The notes: generated from the sequence alone by a model not told the origin. Shown: positions 18,230 to 26,503, counted from the stretch's first letter. The stretch: 64,000 bases of DNA from Hoylesella marshii DSM 16973 = JCM 13450 (GCF_000146675.1 NZ_GL397214.1:1535356-1599355), one strand, 5' to 3'. A program made the numbers and translations.

Positions 18230-19078
18230 ATGAAGAAGCTAACAATCCTATCATTTGCCATCGCTCTGATGGGCATCATGGCAGCAATGCCGGTAAGGGC
18301 ACAGCAATTCCGTTTCTGTGAGAACGAGTACACTGCCGATGCCACCATCCCGCTCGGCGGAGGCACGGCAACGTGGAACCAAGCCAAAACAACGCTCACC
18401 CTGAAGAACGTTAAAGCAGAGAACGTATCCGGCTACTTCATTTTTTGCGAAGGCCTCGCCAACCTGAAGATTGTGCTCGAAGGCAGCAACAGCGTGAAGT
18501 GCAGTAATTGTTTTCTCCTTTGGAAGGGTGGAAACACGGAAATTTTGGGCAAAGGCTCGCTTACGGTGTATTCCAACAGCAACGAGGCCATCTACATGGG
18601 AGACCATACTGCCCCTCGCACGCTCACCATCAAAGACTGCACGCTCGACGTGCAGGGAAAAGAAAAGAGCATCTCAGGTTATTGCAACGGAGACAATACG
18701 GAGACCCTCAACCTCGTGGTAGACAACGCCACGCTCAAGGTGAAAGGTGCCACAGGTGGTTGGGGCTGGAAAGATGCTGGCATAAGCTACCTCAAATCCT
18801 ATCAGCTGAAAAACTGCCACATCAGCACCGTCGGCGTAAAGTTCGGTAAGCAAAGCAACTTCACCTATTATGAACTCCTTGGCACCGATGGCAATACGTA
18901 CTATGGCGAGGTGGAAATTGTTCCGGGCAAAGCTCCCACCGATATCTCTGCCGTAACGGCCGACGCATCGCAAGGTAAGCGCGGCATCTACACCCTCGAC
19001 GGCATACGCTTCAACGGTACACTCAACGACCTCCCCGCCGGCATCTATATCATAAATGGCCGCAAGGTGGTGAAATGA
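18230..19078 (+). CDS. Secreted beta-helix-like repeat protein with C-terminal sorting-type domain
   Basis: 282 residues with a signal peptide (ALMGIMAAMPVRAQQ). It has a single beta-repeat unit opening with GGTATWNQAKTTLTLKN and continuing LKIVLEGSNSVKC, TEILGKGSLTVYS, LTIKDCTLDVQG and LNLVVDNATLKVKG. The C-terminus GIYTLDGIRF...LPAGIYIINGRKVVK is shared with the paralogues at 14211 and 24892. Probably a surface or secreted protein that binds carbohydrate or host material (inferred). No pseudoknot leader precedes it; it may be co-transcribed with upstream lipoprotein genes. Confidence 0.75.
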   Translation: MKKLTILSFAIALMGIMAAMPVRAQQFRFCENEYTADATIPLGGGTATWNQAKTTLTLKNVKAENVSGYFIFCEGLANLKIVLEGSNSVKCSNCFLLWKGGNTEILGKGSLTVYSNSNEAIYMGDHTAPRTLTIKDCTLDVQGKEKSISGYCNGDNTETLNLVVDNATLKVKGATGGWGWKDAGISYLKSYQLKNCHISTVGVKFGKQSNFTYYELLGTDGNTYYGEVEIVPGKAPTDISAVTADASQGKRGIYTLDGIRFNGTLNDLPAGIYIINGRKVVK

Positions 19079-19225
19079 TACACTAAAAATCTCGGCTGAG
19101 TGCGCCTGCAGCGAGACGTGTTGATGAGCCGTCTCGCCAAAGCCGACTCGATAGGTACGGATTGATAAATAAAAATCACCCGATTTAAGAAACAAATAAC
19201 CATCAACCTTTAAAAACAAACAACA

Positions 19226-20842
19226 ATGATGAAAAATCAAATTAAAAACCTTTTGGTTGTAAGTCTGTTGTTCGGAGCGCTCCTGCCACAAACGGCCAAC
19301 GCTCAACTGGGCGGTCTGCTCAAGAAAGTGAAGAAAACCGTCACCGAGACGGTGGAAAGTACCGTGAAAGAAGAGAAACAGAAAGTAGAAAACAAAGTAA
19401 ACAACAAAGTGCAGCAGTTGCAAGACGGCGTAAGCAACACCGTGGAAAGCAGCGTGCGGAACGCGTCGGATGCGGTGAAAGGTGTAACATCCCTCGGTGC
19501 GTCGTCTTCTCGCAACACCTCGTCGTCATCATCGGGTAGCGTATCGTCCTCGTCGGGCAGCCTCGGCCGAAACATGAGCACCAACGTGGGCAACGGGCCG
19601 AAGGTATATGTGAGCATGAACCGCGGTTCGGCTCGCGGTGCCGGCACGCAAGACAGTCCCTACCGCGACTTGCAGAAAGCCATCGACAACGCCGAGGAAG
19701 GCAGCGTCGTTTGCGTGGCCGAAGGCAACTATCTCGGAAAGCTCGACTGCGGCTACATCGAAATTAAGAAGTACATCAAGGTGGTCGGCGGCTATAGCGA
19801 CAACTTCTCGGAGCGTAACCCGCTGCAGCACGTCACCCGCATTCAGCCCACCAAGGAGCAAAACGGCACCAACGGTTCGCGCGGTCTCTTTACCATCGAT
19901 GTGAAAGGCAATCCCAACGGCGAGGTGCTCATCGACGGTTTCTTGCTCGACCTCGGCATGCAGAACAACTACCAGCGTGCCGACCCCTCCGACCCGCGCT
20001 GCGGATGCTGCGAAGGCTGTGAGACCGGACGCATCACCCCGGGTGGCGAAGTCAACGGCCTGTCGCACCAGCTGATGAAAGGCAATACCGAGGGACGGCT
20101 CATCGTGCGCAACTGCGTCTTTGCCAACGGCCTCTACTTCGGTTTGCAAATGACCAACCTCGGCGGCCATTGGGAGATATACAACAACGTGTTTATCTCC
20201 AACGTCTATGCCGCATGCAGCGTTTCGGGCGCAGCAGCCATGGGTAAACCCATCTCCGCCTCGGTAGACTTCCACCACAACACGGTGCTCTTTTCGTGGT
20301 GTCGCACGAAAGAGATGGAAGACATGGGCTACGGCTATCGATACATGATTGGCGTCCATGGCGACGTGCACGACAACATCTTCGGATGCAGTAACCTCGG
20401 TGCCCTCGACCGCACACACATCGACTCCAACAAAGCCCACGAGGCCGACCGCAAGACCTCGGCCTACAACAACATGTTCTTTATGAACGCCGCCGACCTC
20501 GTACTGCCCTCCACGGGCGGCAAGTGGACGCTCGTCAAGGCCGCACGCTTCGACGAAGTAGACCAGATGGCCAAATGCGAGGGCAACATCGAAGCCCCCC
20601 AAAACAGCAACATCCTCAAAAAGATAGACCCTGCCTACCTCAAGGGATTCGCTACACTCAAGGTGGTTAGCAACACTTCCTTTGATGCCAACTCGGCCGC
20701 CAACCTCTATCGTCAGGTCAACGGCATGAACATGCAGGGCACATCAACCACACGCGTGTCGATGTATGGCAATCGCTACGATGCCGACAAAGCCCTCTCG
20801 CTCTTTGGCGCAGAAAGTCGTTACGGCGCACAACTACCATAA
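19226..20842 (+). CDS. Secreted parallel beta-helix (pectate-lyase-like) protein
   Basis: 538 residues with a signal peptide ending AQ. An N-terminal helical segment (LGGLLKKVKKTVTETVESTV, to about residue 75) is related to the start of the protein at 23424. A serine-rich linker runs to about 115. From 125 on it is a right-handed beta-helix: GTQDSPYRDLQKAIDNAEEG is the classic DUF1565/pectate-lyase opening, followed by VDGF, IVRNCVF, EIYNNVF, DFHHNTVLFSW and HDNIFGCS rungs. A cysteine cluster (RCGCCEGCETG) around residue 258 is unusual and could bind metal. Probably acts outside the cell; catalytic activity cannot be inferred. Confidence 0.75.
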   Translation: MMKNQIKNLLVVSLLFGALLPQTANAQLGGLLKKVKKTVTETVESTVKEEKQKVENKVNNKVQQLQDGVSNTVESSVRNASDAVKGVTSLGASSSRNTSSSSSGSVSSSSGSLGRNMSTNVGNGPKVYVSMNRGSARGAGTQDSPYRDLQKAIDNAEEGSVVCVAEGNYLGKLDCGYIEIKKYIKVVGGYSDNFSERNPLQHVTRIQPTKEQNGTNGSRGLFTIDVKGNPNGEVLIDGFLLDLGMQNNYQRADPSDPRCGCCEGCETGRITPGGEVNGLSHQLMKGNTEGRLIVRNCVFANGLYFGLQMTNLGGHWEIYNNVFISNVYAACSVSGAAAMGKPISASVDFHHNTVLFSWCRTKEMEDMGYGYRYMIGVHGDVHDNIFGCSNLGALDRTHIDSNKAHEADRKTSAYNNMFFMNAADLVLPSTGGKWTLVKAARFDEVDQMAKCEGNIEAPQNSNILKKIDPAYLKGFATLKVVSNTSFDANSAANLYRQVNGMNMQGTSTTRVSMYGNRYDADKALSLFGAESRYGAQLP

Positions 20843-20870
20843 ATAAGCCAACAATTTTAATAACAGCAAT

Positions 20871-21795
20871 ATGAAAAGACAAACAATCTTTGCAAGCGCG
20901 GCGAAAGCAGCTTTCGCCCTTGCAGCAGTAGTAATGATGAGCACCGTATTTACCTCGTGCTCGAAAGACAACGACGAACCGAAGCCCGAACCGAAGGCCA
21001 ACACCGTAACCATCGACGGCGCAGAGAGACCCATCGTCAAGGCCGAATACGCAGACATGGACGACGGCGACTACTGCCTCGACCTCTACGCATCCGATGA
21101 CGATAATAAAATGGTGGAAATTCAACTGAACAAAGACCTGCATATGACCGGCAGCGCCATCGACCTGACCCAAAAGGAAGCGAACCACGACGGAAACTAC
21201 AATTGGTTGGTAGAATACGATAAGCCCGACGACACTAAGCTCATCTATACTTACGGCAGGCCCGGCAATGATTTCCCCGTCTTCACCACCGGCACGCTTA
21301 CCATCAGCGGCTCGCCCGAAGGCACCATTAACATCAAGCTCGAAAACGGGCGCGTAAAAGGCAAAGACGGCGCGGAACATACCCTCACCATCAGCTACAG
21401 CGGCACGATGACGAAATATGTAGCCCCCGAGCCGAAGGAAAACACCGTGACCATCGACGTCGCAGAGAGACCCATCCTCAAGGCCGAATAAGAAGACTGA
21501 ACAAAGACCTGCATATGACCGGCAGCCCCGTAGACCTGACCAAAAGGAAGCGAACCACGACGGAAACTACAATTGGTTGGTAGAATACGATAAGCCCGAC
21601 GGCAATAAGCTCATCGATTCTTACGGCGCCCCCGGCGAGGATGACTACCCCGTCTTCACCACCGGCACGCTTACCATCAGCGGCTCGCCCGAGAGCACCC
21701 TCAACATCCGGCTCGAAAACGGGCGCGTAAAAGGCGAAGACGGCGCGGAACACACCCTCACCATCAGCTATAGCGGCACGATGACGGAGTTGTAA
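20871..21795 (+). pseudogene. Two-domain lipoprotein gene with broken second domain
   Basis: The intact part (20871-21491, 206 residues) has the family signal peptide (AKAAFALAAVVMM...FTSC) and one complete domain ending HTLTISYSG. A second copy then begins (NTVTIDVAERPILKAE) but hits a stop. Aligning the two copies shows about 70 bases missing at 21491 and one further base missing near 21541. The remainder reads on in another frame from 21577 to 21795 (VEYDKPDGNKL...TISYSGTMTEL). The two copies are otherwise almost identical, so the duplication and the decay are recent. A truncated one-domain lipoprotein may still be made. Confidence 0.7.
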
Positions 21796-21843
21796 ACGCC
21801 CCACGCCCGCGCCCCCCGAAACAAGGAAACCAAAGGGGCGCGG

Positions 21844-21872
21844 GGCTTCCAACTACTTGGAAGCCGGTAAAA
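21844..21872 (+). terminator. Candidate terminator after the broken lipoprotein gene
   Basis: GGCTTCCAA (21844-21852) pairs with TTGGAAGCC (21857-21865) around a 4-base loop. A second GC-rich inverted repeat (GCGCCCC / GGGGCGC) lies just upstream. It is followed by GGTAAAAAAC rather than a T-run, so termination is uncertain. Confidence 0.4.
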
Positions 21873-21884
21873 AACACTCAAGAC

Positions 21885-22072
21885 CCCAAAAGTGACCCTC
21901 ACAACGTGCAAAAAATGGCTTAAAAACCCAAAAGTGACCCTCACAACGTGCAAAAAATGGCTTAAAACCCCAAAAGTGACCCTCACAATGGGCAAAAAAT
22001 GGCTTAAAAGCCCAAAAGTGACCCTCACAATGGGCAAAAAATGACTTAAAAGCCCAAAAGTGACCCTCACGA
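21885..22072. repeat. 42-base tandem repeat, four full copies and a partial one
   Basis: The motif CAAAAGTGACCCTCACAA starts at 21887, 21929, 21971, 22013 and 22055, exactly 42 bases apart. Copies differ at a few positions (ACGTGC versus ATGGGC). The period is divisible by three, so a minus-strand frame shows a 14-residue repeat, which I take as incidental. There are no unique spacers, so this is not a CRISPR array. Confidence 0.9.
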
Positions 22073-22106
22073 CATATTAATCATTATCAATTAAAACACT
22101 AAAAAA

Positions 22107-23321
22107 ATGTTATTAAAAGAAATTCAAAAAGCTCGTCTCCGCAACATGGAGCACTACCAGTTTGGCATTCACATCTACGAAATGTGCAAAGAAGCCAACA
22201 TCGAAAAACTCAACACCCTGCTGCCCGCGCTCAAAGTGTGCATAGAGGGCGAGGCCGAGGCACTGAACCTGCCCCGCGGACAAGAGTTTATAACCGAAAT
22301 CAGAGAACTCGACGCCGTGCGCGACGAAAGCTATCGCGCCCTGCAACTGTGCGTAGAATTGGCTAAACACAAACGCGCCGCCGACATAAAGAAAGCAGCC
22401 GCCGAGGTGGAAAAAGTGATGAAACGCTATCCGGGCGTGGCTACGCAGAGCAACGATGCCGAAACAGGCAGCATCAAAAACCTTGTGGTAGACCTGAACG
22501 ACGCAAAAGTGAAACCCCACGTGCTGAAAATCGGAGCCAAGGCCGACCTCGACCAGCTGGCAGCCGATAATGAGGCATTCGACAAAATGTTTCGCGCCAA
22601 CTTCATTGATACCACGCTCAACAGCGCGTTCGACATCAAAAAGCTGCGCGCCACCACCGATGTAGCCATCAATGCCGTGCTGCGACGCATCGACTCGCTC
22701 GACGACCTCGAGCCCGAAACCGTAGGTCTGGTAGCACTCGTAAATCGATACAACAGACTTGTCGAAAACCGCCAAACCACCCTGGCCATGCGCAAAGCAG
22801 CCGCCGAGAAAAAGAAACCCAGCGACGGCGAGAAACCCAAAGACAAAAAAGGAAAGAAGGGCAAGAAGGAAGAACCCGACACGGGCGGCGACGTGAAACT
22901 ACCCGCCGAGGGCGGCATCCTCGTAGACAACAGCCTGAAAACACTGCGCAAAGCCATCATCGCAAAAGCCACCGAAGGGGAATACTACCTCGAACTGCGG
23001 CTCGATGAGGAAAGCAAAGAAAGCTTCTGCGTGAACTTCAACCCCCTCACAGGCAACGAAAAAGCCATCGACATGACCCGCGAAAGCACCGTCGTCTGGG
23101 CATTGTCCTACAACAAAGGCGGCAAACGCCTCTTCTACGCCGACGGCAGCGGCCAAAAACACAAATGCGATGCCGGCACCCTGCTCTACGACATCGACGT
23201 GGAAAGCGGCCACTATCAGGTGAGCATCACCGATGCACGACTGAGCCACGGCGAGATAGGCGACGGCAAACCCCACACATTCGCCCTGCGCATCAACGGC
23301 ACGGCCGAGGTGAAGAAATAA
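22107..23321 (+). CDS. DUF6261-type helical protein fused to the local lipoprotein domain
   Basis: 404 residues without a signal peptide. Residues 1-235 are alpha-helical and match the style of DUF6261 (MLLKEIQKARLRNMEHYQFGIHIYE; later LVNRYNRL near 215). A very Lys-rich linker follows at 235-265 (KDKKGKKGKKEEP). The C-terminal 130 residues (YYLELRLDEESKESFCVNF, AIDMTRESTVVWALSYN, AGTLLYDIDVESGHYQVSITDARL, KPHTFALRINGTAE) follow the strand order of the domain in the neighbouring lipoproteins. The result looks like a cytoplasmic counterpart of that domain. Function unknown. Confidence 0.65.
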   Translation: MLLKEIQKARLRNMEHYQFGIHIYEMCKEANIEKLNTLLPALKVCIEGEAEALNLPRGQEFITEIRELDAVRDESYRALQLCVELAKHKRAADIKKAAAEVEKVMKRYPGVATQSNDAETGSIKNLVVDLNDAKVKPHVLKIGAKADLDQLAADNEAFDKMFRANFIDTTLNSAFDIKKLRATTDVAINAVLRRIDSLDDLEPETVGLVALVNRYNRLVENRQTTLAMRKAAAEKKKPSDGEKPKDKKGKKGKKEEPDTGGDVKLPAEGGILVDNSLKTLRKAIIAKATEGEYYLELRLDEESKESFCVNFNPLTGNEKAIDMTRESTVVWALSYNKGGKRLFYADGSGQKHKCDAGTLLYDIDVESGHYQVSITDARLSHGEIGDGKPHTFALRINGTAEVKK

Positions 23322-23355
23322 TACGATTAAAAACAAACAACACTCAAAACAATTT

Positions 23356-23413
23356 AACCCAACGCCCGAGCCTCGACACGGTGTTGCTCTGAAAAGAGAT
23401 TTAGCAGGGGGCA
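23356..23413 (+). promoter_or_regulatory. Conserved leader pseudoknot, copy C
   Basis: Stem 1 pairs AACGCC (23361-23366) with GGTGTT (23380-23385), using a G-U in place of G-C. GCCTC (23370-23374) pairs with GGGGC (23408-23412). The hairpin CTCT-GAAA-AGAG (23387-23398) keeps the GAAA loop of copy A with a changed stem. The start codon at 23424 follows 11 bases after the element. Confidence 0.65.
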
Positions 23414-23423
23414 AGTTGAAAGT

Positions 23424-24783
23424 ATGATTAAAATCAATCAAATAATAACGGTATCGGCAGCCATTGCGCTAACATTTGCCATCGCAACGCCCGCAGAGGC
23501 GCAGTTGGGCGGTCTGCTCAACAAGGCCAAAAAAGGCGATTAAGAAAAACGTAGAGAAAATCGACGACAACACGACCGCTACCCCAAATAACAGTCGCAA
23601 AGGCAAAAGGGAACGGGCGGAATCGCTGGTTGTTCTGCACCAAGAGGATTTCAATCCCTCGGAAGCCGCGCTGGCTGCAAACCCGCTTGCCAAGAGCGAA
23701 ACCGTGCCCGAGAAATTCTCGAAAAGCTACAAAGACCTGTATGCCGCCTACGAGCATCTCGATTCGTATTATTTCCCGCTGCAACCCTACTACAAATATC
23801 CCACCCTATATGCTTTGGGCGAGGAGCAACTCATTTACCCGTGGGCACGCTTTCTTAAGGAGGCTAAGAAAATTCTGGCTTTCCCTGTGGGTACCACTCT
23901 GGGTGATATCACAATAGGGCTTGTAGGCTACGACGACGGAGTGACAGAACTTGTTTCGGCAGACGGACAGAAATTGGCAATGCACGCCGACGAGTTTTTC
24001 CGCTATCCCATGGCAGCACGCTTCTTTGCCGACCCCAACTGCGACGAGTCGGTGTGGAACCTTGCCATGTTGCTTGCCTACAACAACGGTCGCTTCAGGG
24101 CAGTGAAAGCATATACCACGACACAAAACTCCGGCGTGGCAGATGCAAAGCGGGGATGGATGTTCCCCTACAGCGATGGAGGGGAATGCAACGAACGTGA
24201 AGCGCTGATGAAACTCATGGCACGCTCTGTTGTAGACATCGACCTTATTGCCAAATGCGTGCTGCAACTCTATCAAGGCATGGAGAGCGAGAAAGAGGCT
24301 ACCAAAAAGGCACTCTATTTGATTGCTGCCAACGAACTGTATAAACAAGTGCTGATGGAGCACGATAAATTCTCCGCGAACTCCTCGAAGCTGAACAAGC
24401 AACTGATGTACTACACCCGTTACAACGGCACCCCCGAATATTCTGAGATTGTCGACGCAGCCATCGTGAAGCCCGAACCGCCTACGATGGCCCTCAAGCC
24501 CGGTGCCTTGGATAAGCAACTCAATGCTCAAGTGCTGCGCATCATCCGGCAGCAATATCCGGACATTATTCGCGTGGTGGTTATCAACGATGCGTGGAAA
24601 GTGCACACCAACGGCATTGTGCCCACCGACCGCGCCGTAATGGCATGGGCTGTTTATCGCAATAAAAAAGGTAAACTCGAAGCTCACGACTACAGTTTCT
24701 GCCAGGATTATCAAGGCGGTGGCAGATATGGCGCCCTGCGCTACAAAGGCGTCGGCACGACTACAGTTTATGTAAAGCAGTAA
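23424..24783 (+). pseudogene. Exported YEHL/QPYY-motif protein, frameshifted after the signal peptide
   Basis: The ATG at 23424 gives a signal peptide (AALTFAIATPAEAQ-type) and then LGGLLNKAKKGD before a stop at 23541. The rest continues in the +1 frame from the AAAAAAGGCG tract at about 23530 to 24783. Removing one G gives NKAKKAIKKNVEKIDDN and one protein of about 450 residues. The mature part has a motif YAAYEHLDSYYFPLQPYYKY near its first third, shared with the protein at 26715. The whole region stays open, so this is either a recent mutation, a sequencing error, or slippage at the A6 tract. Family unknown. Leader C precedes it. Confidence 0.65.
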
Positions 24784-24815
24784 GCACCAACAACGTAGCA
24801 TCCTATATAATGTAA

Positions 24816-24882
24816 ACCCCAACGCCCAAGCCCCCGCAAGGCGTTCCCTCTCTCTCAACAAGAGAGAGGGTTATCGGGGGCA
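24816..24882 (+). promoter_or_regulatory. Conserved leader pseudoknot, copy D
   Basis: Stem 1 pairs AACGCC (24821-24826) with GGCGTT (24840-24845). GCCCCCG (24830-24836) pairs with CGGGGGC (24875-24881), 7 bp all Watson-Crick. The intervening hairpin is a 10-bp stem (24846-24855 with 24861-24870), unrelated in sequence to the other copies. The start codon follows 10 bases later. Confidence 0.65.
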
Positions 24883-24891
24883 AAAACGATA

Positions 24892-25839
24892 ATGAAAAAG
24901 TATTTACTAAAAAACAAGTTGGCAGCCACAGCCGCACTACTGTTTGCGCTGCTCGCCCTGCCCGCAACCATGCTGGCACAAGATTTATCTTTTGGCAGCG
25001 TAAAAGTAACGTATGCTAACTGTAACAACCTTGTAGATGCTTTTAAAACCTACTATAAAAATATAGGCATCTTTGGCAACGCCTTCTGCAATGCCAGCGG
25101 AACGGTGAAGTACGACTTCGCCACCAATACCCTTACACTCAACAATGCCAACATCACCCTCACCACCAATCCGGGAACAGTCAACGGCATCGTATTTAAT
25201 AGCGATATGGACGTGCTGAAGGTAAACCTCATCGGCCACAACGTTATCAACAGCGGAACGGCAGCCTTTCACCAAACGCGCAACGTCAACACCGGCCGCG
25301 ACCCGGAGCTTATTTTTACCGGAACAGGCACGCTGAAAATAACCAACAAAGGCACGCTAAGTAGCAAGTATGCCGGCATCAATCTGTATGCCGACGGTAA
25401 AATGTCGGTGCAATGCAAAGAACTCAGCGTTACCAGCATAAACGGCCTGGGCATAGGTGCCAACTATAACTACGCCTCTAACGGCAGGCTTACGCTGAGC
25501 ATCGGCAACAGCGCCACATTGATAGCCAAAGGTAAAGCAGGTTCTATTGCGAAAGTCAACAACTTTTCGATGGGCAGTAGTTTAAAGTTTCACAAGCCTG
25601 CGGGCGCACGCTTTAACAACAGCAAGCACGCCGTGTGCGACGCCACCGGAAACGTGATAACTGCCGAGGTGGTATGTGCCCCCAGCAACTGGGTTCCCTC
25701 CGGCATCGAAGCCATAAAAGCCGACATACCCGCCACGCGTCAGGGCATCTACACCCTTGACGGTGCTCACCTCGACGGCGAACTGAAAAACCTGCCCCAA
25801 GGCATCTACATCGTAGACGGTCGCAAGGTAGTGAAATAA
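24892..25839 (+). CDS. Secreted beta-helix-like repeat protein with C-terminal sorting-type domain
   Basis: 315 residues with a signal peptide (LLFALLALPATMLAQ). The body opens with VTYANCNNLVDAF and GTVKYDFATNTLTLNNANI, the same signature as the second half of the protein at 14211. Beta repeats follow (LKVNLIGHNVIN, LIFTGTGTLKITNKG, MSVQCKELSVTS, LTLSIGNSATLIAKG). The C-terminus GIYTLDGAHL...LPQGIYIVDGRKVVK is the shared surface-protein tail. Probably displayed or secreted; ligand unknown. Preceded by pseudoknot leader D. Confidence 0.75.
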   Translation: MKKYLLKNKLAATAALLFALLALPATMLAQDLSFGSVKVTYANCNNLVDAFKTYYKNIGIFGNAFCNASGTVKYDFATNTLTLNNANITLTTNPGTVNGIVFNSDMDVLKVNLIGHNVINSGTAAFHQTRNVNTGRDPELIFTGTGTLKITNKGTLSSKYAGINLYADGKMSVQCKELSVTSINGLGIGANYNYASNGRLTLSIGNSATLIAKGKAGSIAKVNNFSMGSSLKFHKPAGARFNNSKHAVCDATGNVITAEVVCAPSNWVPSGIEAIKADIPATRQGIYTLDGAHLDGELKNLPQGIYIVDGRKVVK

Positions 25840-25876
25840 TACATTAGATAAACAACTTAATCCATTTAAAATTAAA

Positions 25877-26461
25877 ATGTATATGACAACAAAAACAATC
25901 TTCGCAAGTTGTGCGAAAGCAGCTTTCGCCCTTGCAGCAGTAGTGATGATGAGCGCAGCATTCACCTCGTGCTCGAAAGACAATGACAACAACGATGGCA
26001 GAACGACTCCCCTGCCGGAGCCCAAGGCGCAGACCATGACCATCGACGGTATAGAAAAGCCTATAACCAAAGCTACTTACGAAGATAGGGGCACCGACAA
26101 GTGCTGGCTTCGACTCTTTCCCAGTAACGACGAGGACGAGGTTCTGAAATTAGAACTGTCCATAACACGCCACATCACTGGTAAACTCATCGACCTGACC
26201 CAAAGAGAAAAGCCTGTAAATGATACGGAATTGTATTGGTCGGTAAGATATTTTGTGAACGGTCATAACACCACGCTTTTGGGCAGTTGGGGCAATCCCG
26301 ATGCTTCCTCTCCCCTCTTTACCACCGGCACGCTCACCGTGAGCAATCCGACCGGCAACAGCTTCACCATCGTGCTGAGAAACGGGCGCGTGATAGGCAT
26401 CAACGACGGCAAGGAGCACACCATCACCGTCAGCTACAGCGGCCCGATAACGAAGGAATAA
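25877..26461 (+). CDS. Lipoprotein, single-domain member of the local paralogue family
   Basis: 194 residues; a start at the in-frame ATG at 25883 is equally likely. The signal peptide (AKAAFALAAVVMMSAAFTSC) is almost identical to that of the gene at 20871, and its DNA holds the same 17-base palindrome (25913-25929). The single domain reads MTIDGIEKPITKATYED, ITGKLIDLTQRE, LYWSVRYF, FTTGTLTVSN and FTIVLRNGRV...KEHTITVSYSG, closest to the first domain at 20871. Function unknown; probably anchored in the outer membrane. Confidence 0.75.
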   Translation: MYMTTKTIFASCAKAAFALAAVVMMSAAFTSCSKDNDNNDGRTTPLPEPKAQTMTIDGIEKPITKATYEDRGTDKCWLRLFPSNDEDEVLKLELSITRHITGKLIDLTQREKPVNDTELYWSVRYFVNGHNTTLLGSWGNPDASSPLFTTGTLTVSNPTGNSFTIVLRNGRVIGINDGKEHTITVSYSGPITKE

Positions 26462-26465
26462 AACA

Positions 26466-26503
26466 CCCTTGGTTTTCCTCCCCTCGGGGAGGAAAACCAA
26501 GGG
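26466..26503. terminator. Perfect 18-bp hairpin after the lipoprotein gene
   Basis: Two perfectly complementary 18-base arms starting CCCTTGGTTTTCC are separated by only two bases (26484-26485). No T-run follows, but so strong a stem directly after the stop codon may end or stabilise the transcript. The stretch 26504-26714 shows no convincing gene. Confidence 0.5.

Noticed and set aside
21768..22070. Minus-strand frame with a 14-residue repeat (RVTFGLLSHFL)
   Set aside because: Translation of the 42-base tandem repeat; it overlaps the end of the lipoprotein pseudogene and lacks coding character.
21885..22072. Possible CRISPR array (also considered at 59585-59938)
   Set aside because: The units are contiguous tandem repeats without unique spacers, and no cas genes are near.
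14143..24882. Leader elements as integron attC-like recombination sites
   Set aside because: ACCCAAC at the 5' end fits the RYYYAAC box, but no matching GTTRRRY end occurs at the right place and no integrase is seen; RNA pairing explains the conservation better.
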